Source: Alphaproteobacteria bacterium (GTDB lineage: Bacteria; Pseudomonadota; Alphaproteobacteria; SMXQ01). From it: a stretch of 51,352 bases of DNA. Every line of letters begins with the position of its first letter. Position 1 is the first letter of the stretch. This document shows, in pieces, positions 1 through 7,200 of the stretch. The position numbers were made by a program, and so were the translations under genes. Location: the NCBI GenBank assembly GCA_030831315.1, contig JAURLI010000063.1, positions 1 to 51,352 of the forward strand, in the 5' to 3' direction. Under the pieces are notes generated by a model that saw only the letters and a program-made list of their open reading frames with translations, made no database searches and had not been told where the DNA came from.

Positions 1-183
1 CCATAACCGGGATAAGCATGAAAACGAGCATAAAACTTAGTGGGCCTACTTTCATCCGCTCATGATGGCGGATTATCTTCACGAGTTCAAATCCCTACTT
101 GGTCAATAAATGTACGTGGGAACTATAGCGCTGCGAAAACATGTTCGGTGGTAGCCCCGAGGTAGCCTTGAATAACCGAGGGG

Positions 184-330
184 TTAGGTGATCAGCAGCA
201 GGCCGGGATGGGTTCCGCTTAACTCCTTGGCCGGATTAACAGGAAGCTGGCTATCGAGGGAGAAGTAGTCGAGGTCAGCAATAGGGCGCTGCCGCCATTC
301 TGAAAATTTTGTTCTTCCGAGGAATAACTT
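184..330 (-). pseudogene. Possible C-terminal gene remnant
   Basis: The first 585 bases hold no convincing complete gene. On the minus strand one frame is open for 48 codons and ends in TAA at 184-186. Its translation has a protein-like composition (for example IADLDYFSLDSQLP, then PAKELSGTHPGLLLIT) and codon use like the chromosome. It has no start codon and no recognisable family, and a stop in the same frame lies just upstream at 331-333. I read it as a possible decayed 3' end of a gene. The other short frames here look like noise. Confidence 0.22.
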
Positions 331-585
331 TCAAAATAGTCTTATTTCTATTTTCCGTGAGGGCTTTTTCGATCACCGCTTTAAACCTGATAAAGAGCCA
401 TCGACAAGCTAATCGCGCGGCCGTGTATGGAGGGAAATTTAGTAAAATAGACAATGGGCCTAACCTCTTTTTCATCAGTTACTTTAATCAATAGAAAGTC
501 CCAATGCTCTGGCGGCTGACAATGTTAGATTTCCATCATAAAAAGGGCCTTCCAGCCGCAAGTGTTAGATATTGAAGGCGTCACC

Positions 586-1869
586 ATGAGAGACAAAGCG
601 ACCCCGTCCGAGATACCCCCCCTCGAAGAACAGCGCCCTGCACCGGCTGTGCCCCTTGCACCAACACCGGAACAGCTCAAGCTTAAACGACGCTTCCCGA
701 CCTCGATGGACCTTCGCAAAAGGGCGCGCAAGCGTTTGCCGAACTTCGCCTTCGAATACCTCGACGGCGGCGCTGGCGGCGCGGATAACGGCATCGCGCG
801 CAACTGGGGGGCGTTCGACGCGATCGAGATGATCCCGCGCTATGGCAAGGTGATAACCCCGCCGCCCACAGACTGCACCCTGTTCGGCAAGGCCTATTCC
901 GCGCCGGTCGGCGTCTCGCCAATCGGCGGGCCGAGTACCGCCTTCCCCGGGGCCGAGCGCTATCTAGCTGCTGCCGCGCAGACGGCCCGCATCCCTTACA
1001 CGCTGGGCGTCCTATCGGCGATCACAATTGAGGAGGCCGCAAAGATCGCACCTGACGTACTTTGGCTGCAACTTTATCGCTTCGCCAAGAACGAGCACAA
1101 GATCGGGATGGACCTGGTGAAGCGGGCGGCTGCAGCCGGCGTCAACGCGCTGGTGCTGACATGGGACACGCCGGTGCGCACCACCCGGCCGCGCGAGGTG
1201 AAAAGCGGCATAATGAACCCGTTCCGTCTTAACAACCGGCTGCGGCTGGATGCGATCAGTTCTCCGCCTTGGCTGTTGTCCATGATGAAGAACGGCATTC
1301 CGAAATTCGTCAGCCTGCGCCCCTACATGGACGGTAACGCGAGCCTAGCGGAAGCCGCCGCCTTCATGCGGCGCGAACAGGGCGGCGCTTTCACATGGGA
1401 TGAGATCGCGCGCTATCGTGACGCTTGGAATGGGCCGCTGGTGATCAAGGGCGTGTTACATCCCGCAGATGCCGACCGCGCGGTCTCGCTCGGCATCGAT
1501 GGGCTGATGATCACCAACCACGGCGGGCGGCAGATAGACGCTCTACCCGCCTCAATCGACGCCCTGCCGGCCATTGCGCAGCAGGTCGACGGCCGCGTCA
1601 CCATTATCGTGGATTCGGGCGTGCGATCGGGCATCGACGTTGCCCGCTGCCTGGCGCTTGGCGCCGATGCGGCCTTCGCGGGCAAGGCCTTCCTTTGGAG
1701 CCTCGGCGCGCTCGGCGAACGCGGACCGGCCCACATGATCGATTTGTTAAAGGACGAGTTGTCCTCCACCTTAGGCCAGCTGGGCTGCGCCACAATCGAC
1801 GAGCTCCGCAAGGTCAAAGTGCGCCACCCGGGCGCCTACACGCTTGCCGATTTCGTTAGAGAGATGTGA
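586..1869 (+). CDS. FMN-dependent alpha-hydroxy-acid dehydrogenase (L-lactate dehydrogenase type)
   Basis: This 427-residue protein belongs to the FMN-dependent alpha-hydroxy-acid dehydrogenase/oxidase family, which oxidises L-2-hydroxy acids such as lactate to 2-oxo acids. The active-site set is complete: the N-terminal Tyr in FEYLDGGAGG (about residue 58), the flavin-binding SPIGG, WLQLY, LTWDTPV, the Lys in VIKGVLHP, His312 and Arg315 in NHGGRQ, and the phosphate-binding DSGVRSG and GADAAFAGKAF near the C-terminus. I chose ATG 586, eight bases after GAAGG. A GTG at 562 in the same frame would add eight residues. The Pro-rich N-terminal 30 residues exceed the family core. It stands alone in the accessory region with no partner gene such as a permease or cytochrome. 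The exact substrate cannot be told. Confidence 0.9.
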   Translation: MRDKATPSEIPPLEEQRPAPAVPLAPTPEQLKLKRRFPTSMDLRKRARKRLPNFAFEYLDGGAGGADNGIARNWGAFDAIEMIPRYGKVITPPPTDCTLFGKAYSAPVGVSPIGGPSTAFPGAERYLAAAAQTARIPYTLGVLSAITIEEAAKIAPDVLWLQLYRFAKNEHKIGMDLVKRAAAAGVNALVLTWDTPVRTTRPREVKSGIMNPFRLNNRLRLDAISSPPWLLSMMKNGIPKFVSLRPYMDGNASLAEAAAFMRREQGGAFTWDEIARYRDAWNGPLVIKGVLHPADADRAVSLGIDGLMITNHGGRQIDALPASIDALPAIAQQVDGRVTIIVDSGVRSGIDVARCLALGADAAFAGKAFLWSLGALGERGPAHMIDLLKDELSSTLGQLGCATIDELRKVKVRHPGAYTLADFVREM

Positions 1870-1976
1870 AGGGAATATGTGTCTAACATCAACGCCCTTA
1901 GGACACATTGAGGCCTTTGCGTATCCATTGGGCATTACAGCGATATTCTGCTGCAACAAAAGGGCTATCAAAATGA

Positions 1977-2150
1977 CAGCGGGACCTTGTCGCTGATCTC
2001 TACAGCCTCGTCTTCGATCGTTGGCTTGCTATTAATCCGCTTAGGCAACTGGACGAAAGCGTTCAGGGCCTGATCCTGATGTTCGGCCCTGATCGCAATC
2101 TCCTTGAGGACCAGCGGGGCAGCGAGCACTACGCCCCCACCAGCGCCTAA
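1977..2150 (+). pseudogene. Possible gene remnant, 57 codons without a start
   Basis: The 453 bases between the dehydrogenase and the next gene contain a frame that opens after TGA 1974-1976 and runs 57 codons to TAA 2148-2150. It reads like protein (DLYSLVFDRWLAINPLRQ, then LDESVQGLILMFGP) but has no start codon and no family I recognise. A neighbouring frame upstream could once have been joined to it by a frameshift. A repeat tract begins 13 bases after its stop, in the same arrangement seen after the Rep-like gene at 4852. Confidence 0.22.
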
Positions 2151-2162
2151 GTACCCCCCAAA

Positions 2163-2197
2163 AACCGTTGATTACCTTGATTAGCTTGATTACCGTC
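2163..2197 (+). repeat. Tract of three tandem 9-bp repeats, copy A
   Basis: After AACC the sequence reads GTTGATTAC, CTTGATTAG, CTTGATTAC: three 9-bp units in tandem. A diverged copy in the same orientation lies at 4867-4901, with 27 of 35 positions identical. Together they bracket a 2.7-kb segment containing the Rep-like gene. Iterons or element ends are possible readings; the function is inferred only. Confidence 0.55.
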
Positions 2198-2216
2198 TTG
2201 GCAGGACTCAGGGGGA

Positions 2217-2237
2217 TTAGCTTTGTACAAAGACTAA
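2217..2237. repeat. Palindrome around CTTTGTACAAAG
   Basis: CTTTGTACAAAG at 2221-2232 is a perfect 12-bp palindrome. Its flanks extend the symmetry to TTAG and CTAA with one unpaired base. It lies 24 bases beyond the 9-bp repeat tract and about 90 bases before the next gene, so it could be an operator or a recombination core. No known site was matched. Confidence 0.4.
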
Positions 2238-2322
2238 GTCACTCCAAACTGGAGCCTTTGACGAAGAACTCAAAATGAAGCTTTAATTGTGTTGTCTATT
2301 TGCTTTTCTTCGAAAGGACACC

Positions 2323-2604
2323 ATGTTCGAAATGTTACGTTCTTTTCTCTCGAATCCGATCGAATACACCTTCGGTGGTCATAAGCCCAGTGTAGGAGAT
2401 GAGTACCTCAAAGTTTTGCCTAGCTATCCTCGCCATACCTGGAAGCGGTACCGTTTGGAAATGATTACCGCTGACGCTGGCGGTATTTTGATGGCTAGCA
2501 TGATTGAAGTAACGAGTACGGCTAGTCGCCGCCCCATAGCATACGAAATGCTCTACAACGCCAATGAATGGCAGTTAGCTAGTCGAGAATCAGGGGTCGA
2601 ATAA
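2323..2604 (+). CDS. Hypothetical protein, 93 residues
   Basis: This small protein has no family I recognise. ATG 2323 is chosen because an AAAGGA ribosome-binding site stands a few bases upstream; the frame could also extend back to a TTG at 2287. The product is probably soluble. It begins MFEMLRSFLSNPIEY, and its middle (RYRLEMITADAGGILMA) could form beta strands. It ends 19 bases before the exported protein gene on the same strand and may share its transcript. The base composition is much lower in GC than the chromosome to the right, which agrees with an acquired origin. Confidence 0.5.
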   Translation: MFEMLRSFLSNPIEYTFGGHKPSVGDEYLKVLPSYPRHTWKRYRLEMITADAGGILMASMIEVTSTASRRPIAYEMLYNANEWQLASRESGVE

Positions 2605-2623
2605 AAAAGCTATAGACTGAAAA

Positions 2624-3061
2624 ATGCGAAGTTTCTTTTTATCTAGACCATATTGCATTTTTAGAGCTCACCTATTTTTTTGGGGCTCTATATTTTTAGC
2701 GATTTATGGATATGCATCTCCGCTTGCTGCAAAGGAAAAAAATGACTGTGTTCTAAAAGAATTAGAACTTGCTCATGCAATCAAAAACCGCGAGCCAGTT
2801 TCGAAAGCACAAATTTTTAAAGTTTCTGACAAGCGGGTTTACGCTTTTGTTCGCCTTGACTGCCGCAAGTTTGGGGGTGGAGCACAATTAATATTCTACA
2901 AGAATGGTAAGCGTTATCTGGCTCTTTCTGAAAAAGGATACGCATCAGATAATTTTAGAACTTGGGCGTATGTAACAGCCAGGAAAGGTGACTGGAAATT
3001 AGAGTTACGCATTGACGGGAAAGTTTTTGGGGAAAGAATGTTTGTGGTGACGGATGAATAA
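2624..3061 (+). CDS. Exported protein with a DUF2914-like domain
   Basis: This protein of 145 residues begins with an N-terminal hydrophobic stretch (about residues 16-35), followed by SPLAAKE as a possible signal-peptidase site, so it is likely periplasmic or membrane-anchored. The mature part ends with alternating strands, WAYVTARKGDWKLELRIDGK then FGERMFVV. That resembles the small DUF2914 domain, in which a Trp-rich beta sheet ends the chain; the match is by eye only. Two cysteines (CVLKELE and DCRKFGG) could form a disulfide. It is low in GC, has a weak ribosome-binding site, and faces the convergent ClpP-like gene 17 bases away. The function is unknown. Confidence 0.6.
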   Translation: MRSFFLSRPYCIFRAHLFFWGSIFLAIYGYASPLAAKEKNDCVLKELELAHAIKNREPVSKAQIFKVSDKRVYAFVRLDCRKFGGGAQLIFYKNGKRYLALSEKGYASDNFRTWAYVTARKGDWKLELRIDGKVFGERMFVVTDE

Positions 3062-3078
3062 TACCCTAAATATCTTCT

Positions 3079-3717
3079 CTATTTAGTAGATAACCCAGCA
3101 TTTCGCGCATTTCTCTCTCTTATTTCAAAGCACCATACTTTTCTACTTACCTCGCATAACTCTGCTTTATCATTGTAAAAATACATCATTTCTTTGTTTG
3201 TTGGCAGATGTATCCACTGCTCCAAAAGTTTTCGATCGACTGATGGAACATGATCGGTAATCCAAGTTCTTAGCCTATCGGGGGCAGCAACAAGGAGCCG
3301 CCCCTCACGATCATAATTACCATGAAGACCCACCTTTGAGTCGTCGCCATCCAATTCACGATTAACTCCCCCAAGCCACATCCTAGAACAAGAGGAAGCA
3401 CATCTTCCCTGAATGATCGTTGATAAGCCATTTTCGCGGATTAAAGACCCCACACAATATCCAGCATTAGCGTTTCCGCCTAAAGAATCCCTAAGGATCA
3501 CTTCCTTTATTGAATGCTGGCTGAGAATTCTTCTTAATTGATTACATTCATTACCAACTACGCGACCAGACATTATCACCTGATTACTATTTATTTCTAT
3601 ATCCATAGCAAATGACATTGTGGGGATTAGAAGTCCAACACCGCTAGCCAAAAGAACGAGCCACCCGATCGCTTTTATTAATAGGTATCTGAAGCTTGCT
3701 AGCATTTTAAAAATCAT
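3079..3717 (-). CDS. Exported ClpP/crotonase-fold protein, COG3904-like
   Basis: This protein of 212 residues has an N-terminal hydrophobic segment (about residues 12-37) that would export or anchor it. The core has the pattern of periplasmic ClpP-like proteins: DSLGGNANAGYCVG, where the Gly-Gly loop would form the oxyanion hole, followed about 20 residues later by GRCASSCSRMWLGGVNR, where a Ser between two Cys sits at the usual nucleophile position. A later His in VGLHGNY could complete the site. Family members are predicted proteases or esterases, but most are uncharacterised. The ATG is supported by GGAAG upstream. Low GC and isolation from related genes suggest acquired cargo. Confidence 0.65.
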   Translation of the reverse strand: MIFKMLASFRYLLIKAIGWLVLLASGVGLLIPTMSFAMDIEINSNQVIMSGRVVGNECNQLRRILSQHSIKEVILRDSLGGNANAGYCVGSLIRENGLSTIIQGRCASSCSRMWLGGVNRELDGDDSKVGLHGNYDREGRLLVAAPDRLRTWITDHVPSVDRKLLEQWIHLPTNKEMMYFYNDKAELCEVSRKVWCFEIRERNARNAGLSTK

Positions 3718-3827
3718 GATTACTTCCCTTCATCAAGCAACCTCCACACAATTCTCTTAGCTCCTTCAGTAAACTGAGCGGAAAACTCAACGCATCGCTG
3801 CGTGGTTCCCAGCGCGGAGCAACACAC

Positions 3828-3896
3828 ATGAAGCTAACCGTCTCGAAGGCTACTTCCCACAACAAGCCAACGCAATACGCTAAATATACGCGATGA
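3828..3896 (+). CDS. Possible 22-codon leader ORF overlapping the Rep-like frame
   Basis: Between the ClpP-like gene and the Rep-like gene a short frame runs from ATG 3828 to TGA 3894-3896. Its stop overlaps an ATG at 3893 in the Rep frame (ATGA). Such overlaps are typical of translational coupling. The peptide is basic and unrecognised, and no clear ribosome-binding site precedes it. It matters mainly because the coupled ATG is followed two codons later by an in-frame TGA (see the Rep-like entry). The rest of 3718-3901 shows nothing recognisable. Confidence 0.25.
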   Translation: MKLTVSKATSHNKPTQYAKYTR

Positions 3897-4051
3897 GTTG
3901 AACAACAGGCGCGTATAAGGCTGACACATTCAAAGAACTAAAGCGCAAACGCAAAGCTGACTTTAAGCAGCTACGTGAGAATAGTCACTTTAACGTAAAG
4001 ACGCACCGCAAGACTAAGCTGATACAAGCTGGCGTTAGCGACACGCGCACA

Positions 4052-4852
4052 TTGCTGAACGTACAAGTGAGCGCTGACCACGTGAGCAGGCTTGGCGTCG
4101 ATATGGTTAGTTATTGCGTTAGTAACCGCAGACAAAACGATGACTTGAAATTCTTAACGCTACTACATGAAGTTTGTGAACTTAACGTTGAGCGCGTGAT
4201 TGATTCAGCACAGCGTATGAGAGAGCTAATTGAGTTTGCTTGTAAGGAAGTTAAGGTCTTCGCGCTTGGCGTCGTTGAGATTGAGTTGGTGAACTTGACG
4301 CTACTGAAGCGGATACAAGAACAGACTGACGTAGAGAAGCGGAATCTACATGTACTGTGTGACTTGATTCCACCGACGGAACTCGACGGGCTTGTTGTGC
4401 GAAACGCGGAAGGAACGAAGGCGCTTGTACACGCTCACTTGCTTGTTGATGTGCGTGGTAAGGCTGATGAGTTCGAAGCTCAGCTTAAGAAGATTGGTGC
4501 TTGGCGGAAGACTGGATACCAAGTGAGGCTTGAACCGCTACACAGCAACAAGAGCCTGTGGAAGAACCTTGACGGAATAGCCAAGTACGGAACGAAGGGC
4601 GGGAACGAAACATTGAGGTACAAGGCTGGCTTTGGGCGGGACCTGAGCGAAGACTTAGACGCGAAGATGTTCAAAACGGCGAAGCTAGGTAGACGCGACA
4701 GGATTAAGACGGCTGATGATGAGACTGAGCTGACCCTTGAGGATGAGCGTAGCCTGACGGTGGGCGAACTAGCCTTTTTGAACGAAGCCTATGAGCGGCT
4801 GATGACGCTGAGGCGGGATAGGCGCGGATACCTGATACGGGCGGGGAAATGA
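4052..4852 (+). CDS. HUH-endonuclease replication initiator-like protein
   Basis: This protein of 266 residues carries the two core motifs of rolling-circle Rep proteins in the right order and spacing. VHAHLLVDV (His127 and His129) fits the metal-binding HUH motif 2, and IAKYGTKGG (Tyr179, Lys182) fits motif 3, with the Tyr expected to nick DNA. FALGVVEIELV around residue 70 could be motif 1. The start is uncertain. TTG 4052 is the first usual start codon, but the frame is open back to 3902 with a basic, protein-like sequence, and an ATG at 3893 is followed by an in-frame TGA at 3899. The native gene may therefore have begun at 3893 and been broken by one stop, or it may use a rare start. Codon use is unlike the chromosome. 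By family it would initiate replication of a small plasmid or phage; here it is probably integrated or relict. Confidence 0.55.
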   Translation: MLNVQVSADHVSRLGVDMVSYCVSNRRQNDDLKFLTLLHEVCELNVERVIDSAQRMRELIEFACKEVKVFALGVVEIELVNLTLLKRIQEQTDVEKRNLHVLCDLIPPTELDGLVVRNAEGTKALVHAHLLVDVRGKADEFEAQLKKIGAWRKTGYQVRLEPLHSNKSLWKNLDGIAKYGTKGGNETLRYKAGFGRDLSEDLDAKMFKTAKLGRRDRIKTADDETELTLEDERSLTVGELAFLNEAYERLMTLRRDRRGYLIRAGK

Positions 4853-4866
4853 CGGGCGGGCTGAAG

Positions 4867-4901
4867 AACCGTTGACTACGTTGACTACCCTGACTACCGC
4901 T
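4867..4901 (+). repeat. Tract of three tandem 9-bp repeats, copy B
   Basis: After AACC come GTTGACTAC, GTTGACTAC, CCTGACTAC. The tract begins 14 bases after the Rep-like stop codon and is a diverged direct copy of the tract at 2163-2197. The remaining sequence to 5046 has three AGCCC words in a 25-base stretch near 4943-4967 but no gene. Confidence 0.55.
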
Positions 4902-5046
4902 GATGAGTGGATGACTAACTGATACTACAGACCCTCAGCCCAAGCCCTAAAAAGCCCTACTAAAGCCCATACTTATACGCCCCCTACCCGCGCCCGTTTT
5001 GAGGCTAAACTGCGCCGGAGAGTGATCATACCTGATTATAACTTTT

Positions 5047-5078
5047 TCGGGCGGTGACTGTTTTTAGTCACCGCCCGA
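5047..5078. repeat. Perfect 13-bp hairpin with a 6-base loop
   Basis: TCGGGCGGTGACT pairs exactly with AGTCACCGCCCGA around the loop GTTTTT. A T run precedes the stem on the plus strand, but neither strand has a T run after it, so this is not a standard terminator. Its place about 200 bases downstream of the Rep-like gene suggests an origin or single-strand signal; that is inference. Confidence 0.6.
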
Positions 5079-5123
5079 TAAGCACCTGTGTTTACAGGAT
5101 ATTTTGGTGGGGAAATATCGCGA

Positions 5124-5159
5124 ATCGGGGCGGACGTAGACTACCGCCACCGCCCCGAT
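5124..5159. repeat. Second hairpin, 10-bp stem with a 16-base loop
   Basis: ATCGGGGCGG pairs with CCGCCCCGAT. The 3' arm resembles that of the hairpin at 5047-5078 (CACCGCCC followed by CGATA or GATA). A competing stem, GGCGGAC with GTCCGCC just downstream, overlaps it, so the region can refold. No gene lies between here and 5302. Confidence 0.5.
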
Positions 5160-5301
5160 AGTCCGCCATGCGTAGGTCTCGTCGGCGGTGCTGCCCGCGT
5201 CTCCGATTTAGATTCTCGCTATCCAGCATAGGTCAGAGTAGACTTTTCATCGGTCGCCTTCTAAAGTTAGCTTTTAGACTGTCCCGTGGTTTGTTCAAGT
5301 A

Positions 5302-6174
5302 ATGCCATATATGAACAGACATCTGAGCAGATTGATAATTTTGGTCGCCCTTATCGTCGCTGGATTCAAGGCTGGCCAACAAACGCTCATATCCCTCGCT
5401 GCCGCCTTCTTGATTGAAATGTTGTTCGTCGGCTGGGATCGCTGCGCGCTTCGGAAACTGGCATACCCGGACACGACAGTCGTTTCCGACGTGATCATCG
5501 TGATCACCATGTGGATCGGACTTTTTTACTTCGCGGCGCCGAATCTCACGAAACTCCTTCCGATGGCCCAGCTGCGCGACATGTTCGAGCAAGCCGGGCT
5601 GACCATCAAACACCTGCCCGGGCCGGACTGGGCTCGTGCCGCGATCTACATTGTCTTTGCTGATTTCGTGAATTATTGGGCGCATCGTGCCGCGCATAAT
5701 TTCCGACCGTGGTGGGAGGCGCATAAAATCCATCATTCAGCGACGGCGTTCTCTATCCTCACGAGATTCCGGGACCACCCCGTTTATTTGATTTTTTGGC
5801 ATGTGTTCTTTGCCATTCCGCTGATCATCATGTCGAATGTGGAAGTGGCTCTTTGGGTATCCATCGTGTCGAATATCCACCAGTTGATTATCCATTCGGA
5901 TGTTCGCTGGTCCTGGGGGTGGTTTGGGCGTTGGATTGTCGTTCCTCCGATGGTTCACCGTACGCACCATTCCTGCCAGGAAGAGCACTTCAACACCAAC
6001 TACGCCTTTACCTTCATCATTTGGGACCGCTTGTTCGGCACCTATTACAAAGGTCCGGTAGTGCCGGATGCCGTGGGCTTGCAAGGCGGTGAACTCGCCG
6101 ATGCTTCGGCTTTGACGCTGGCCATCGCGCCATTCCGTCCCTTGTTCGAACGATTCGCATCGCGCCAAGGGTGA
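5302..6174 (+). CDS. Fatty acid hydroxylase / sterol desaturase family membrane enzyme
   Basis: This protein of 290 residues is an integral-membrane di-iron hydroxylase of the fatty acid hydroxylase superfamily, which oxidises lipid-like substrates. The three histidine boxes are present: HRAAH at residues 128-132, HKIHH at 141-145 and HRTHH at 219-223. Hydrophobic segments near residues 10-45, 62-80, 112-127 and 160-195 would span the membrane. The substrate cannot be read from the sequence; carotenoids, sterols and fatty alcohols are all possible for the family. It starts at ATG 5302 without a strong ribosome-binding site. No neighbour belongs to a lipid pathway, so it is probably independent cargo of the accessory region. 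Confidence 0.85.
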   Translation: MPYMNRHLSRLIILVALIVAGFKAGQQTLISLAAAFLIEMLFVGWDRCALRKLAYPDTTVVSDVIIVITMWIGLFYFAAPNLTKLLPMAQLRDMFEQAGLTIKHLPGPDWARAAIYIVFADFVNYWAHRAAHNFRPWWEAHKIHHSATAFSILTRFRDHPVYLIFWHVFFAIPLIIMSNVEVALWVSIVSNIHQLIIHSDVRWSWGWFGRWIVVPPMVHRTHHSCQEEHFNTNYAFTFIIWDRLFGTYYKGPVVPDAVGLQGGELADASALTLAIAPFRPLFERFASRQG

Positions 6175-6225
6175 TGGCATGGCAGTTTGCACGGACTCCG
6201 GGGTGCGGATGTGCGATGGGTTCAC

Positions 6226-6262
6226 TAATCAGCGGGACCAAGGTTCGAGTCCCTGTTCGCCC
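6226..6262 (+). other. Orphan tRNA-Lys-like 3' half
   Basis: These 37 bases match the 3' half of the intact tRNA-Lys at 7753-7828 (end of the anticodon loop, variable loop, T arm, acceptor strand) with three differences. The 5' half is absent and no CCA follows. The orientation is opposite to the intact tRNA. Tyrosine integrases often use such 3' tRNA halves as attachment sites, so this may be an att scar or an attP carried by an element. It is not a functional tRNA. Confidence 0.6.
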
Positions 6263-6294
6263 TATACAAATTAAAGCATTTGCTGTCTTTTTTC

Positions 6295-6326
6295 TTGATG
6301 AAAGGACATTATTTGTCCTATATAAC
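6295..6326 (+). promoter_or_regulatory. Promoter with a MerR-type operator in its spacer
   Basis: A -35-like TTGATG (6295-6300) and a -10-like TATATA or TATAAC (6319-6326) are separated by 18 to 20 bases. The spacer holds an inverted repeat, AGGACA-N5-TGTCCT (6303-6319). MerR-family regulators bind dyads placed exactly like this in long spacers. The gene downstream encodes a MerR-like protein, so autoregulation is likely. Confidence 0.5.
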
Positions 6327-6368
6327 CTATATCGCGGTACGGGCGCGATCCGCTAATAGGAAATCGGC

Positions 6369-6854
6369 ATGGGCGACGAAACGTATTCGGTGAAAGGTGT
6401 AGCAGAGCGTATCGCCTATAAGGGCGATGCCGACGAAATTCGGAAGATCATCCGTCAACTCCGCCATTGGACCAATGCCGACCTATTGACGCCACTGGGC
6501 GAGAAACACACCGGCACCGGAGTGAGCCGCCAATACGACGCCGATGAGGTTCGAAAGGCGGCCATTTTGTTAGAGCTATCACGTTACGGGGTGACGGTGG
6601 AAATGTTGGAGGGATTCGATGAATGGACATCCCTTCTTAGAGGCACTGACCGCTGGAAAAAGGCTGCCGAAGGCAAGGGGGAATACTTTCTCCAAATGGC
6701 GTGGGAACCTGGGGACGATGGTGGGTCCGTATGGACGCCGAACCTGACGCACGGTCTTCTGGTGAGCAAAGAAATGAACAGGCGCCGGGATTTCACCTTG
6801 GTGAGCGCGATAATTATCAACGCAACGACGGTCTTTGAGCGCATCAGGTTCTAA
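6369..6854 (+). CDS. MerR-like DNA-binding protein
   Basis: This protein of 161 residues has an N-terminal winged-helix region of MerR type: YSVKGVAERI, IRQLRHWTNADLLTPLG, then a wing with GVSRQYDADEVRKAAIL and a following helix ELSRYGVTVEMLEGF. The C-terminal half (about 85-161) is unrecognised and lacks the usual effector motifs. Family members regulate promoters with long spacers, and the upstream promoter has a matching dyad at 6303-6319. Two small genes follow on the same strand, each next to a GGACA/GTCC dyad, so this protein may control the whole cluster. An alternative is an excisionase-like or replication-control protein of an integrated element. Confidence 0.65.
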   Translation: MGDETYSVKGVAERIAYKGDADEIRKIIRQLRHWTNADLLTPLGEKHTGTGVSRQYDADEVRKAAILLELSRYGVTVEMLEGFDEWTSLLRGTDRWKKAAEGKGEYFLQMAWEPGDDGGSVWTPNLTHGLLVSKEMNRRRDFTLVSAIIINATTVFERIRF

Positions 6855-6868
6855 ATTTTTTAAGGAAC

Positions 6869-6889
6869 AAAGGACAAACAACGTCCTTT
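6869..6889. promoter_or_regulatory. Inverted repeat AAAGGAC-N7-GTCCTTT
   Basis: A 7-bp perfect inverted repeat lies between the MerR-like gene and the next small gene, 17 bases before its ATG. It shares the AGGAC/GTCCT half-sites of the dyad at 6303-6319 with slightly wider spacing. It is a probable operator for the same protein. Confidence 0.5.
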
Positions 6890-6906
6890 TAGAACAAGGG
6901 TAAGGA

Positions 6907-7200
6907 ATGACACACGCGCTTAGCCCAAAAACTTCGAGGGAACAGCCGAAGGTCCTTTTGAGCGGCTTGGACAGACTTTACGTGTCGTTCTTTATGGACG
7001 TATCGGATTGCGGCGAGGCCATCTTCGGCTATGCGAAGCGTTTGGGCATGGTGCGTTATCTCAAGGATGGAAAGAACGAAGTGCCCGGCCTGCCAAAGGT
7101 CCTTTCGTCTCTTCCCCGCTTACTGAAAGAATTCTACGACGAGAACGATTGGCACGACGCGGTGAAAGATCGCGTCAAAGCCTACAGGTTGGGCCAATGA
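6907..7200 (+). CDS. Hypothetical protein, 97 residues
   Basis: No family is recognised. The protein looks soluble and mostly helical. The N-terminal part reads LLSGLDRLYVSFFMDVSD, and the C-terminal third is charged (FYDENDWHDAVKDRVKAYR). AAGGG with AAGGA directly before the ATG serves as a ribosome-binding site. Its stop overlaps the start of the next gene (ATGA), so the two are translationally coupled. It lies downstream of the MerR-like gene and a probable operator. It could be a control or replication protein of a small element; nothing in the sequence proves that. Confidence 0.5.
   Translation: MTHALSPKTSREQPKVLLSGLDRLYVSFFMDVSDCGEAIFGYAKRLGMVRYLKDGKNEVPGLPKVLSSLPRLLKEFYDENDWHDAVKDRVKAYRLGQ

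Noticed and set aside
309-494. Plus-strand frame of 61 codons in the left flank
   Set aside because: No ribosome-binding site, low-complexity hydrophobic start, and another frame overlaps it on the opposite strand.
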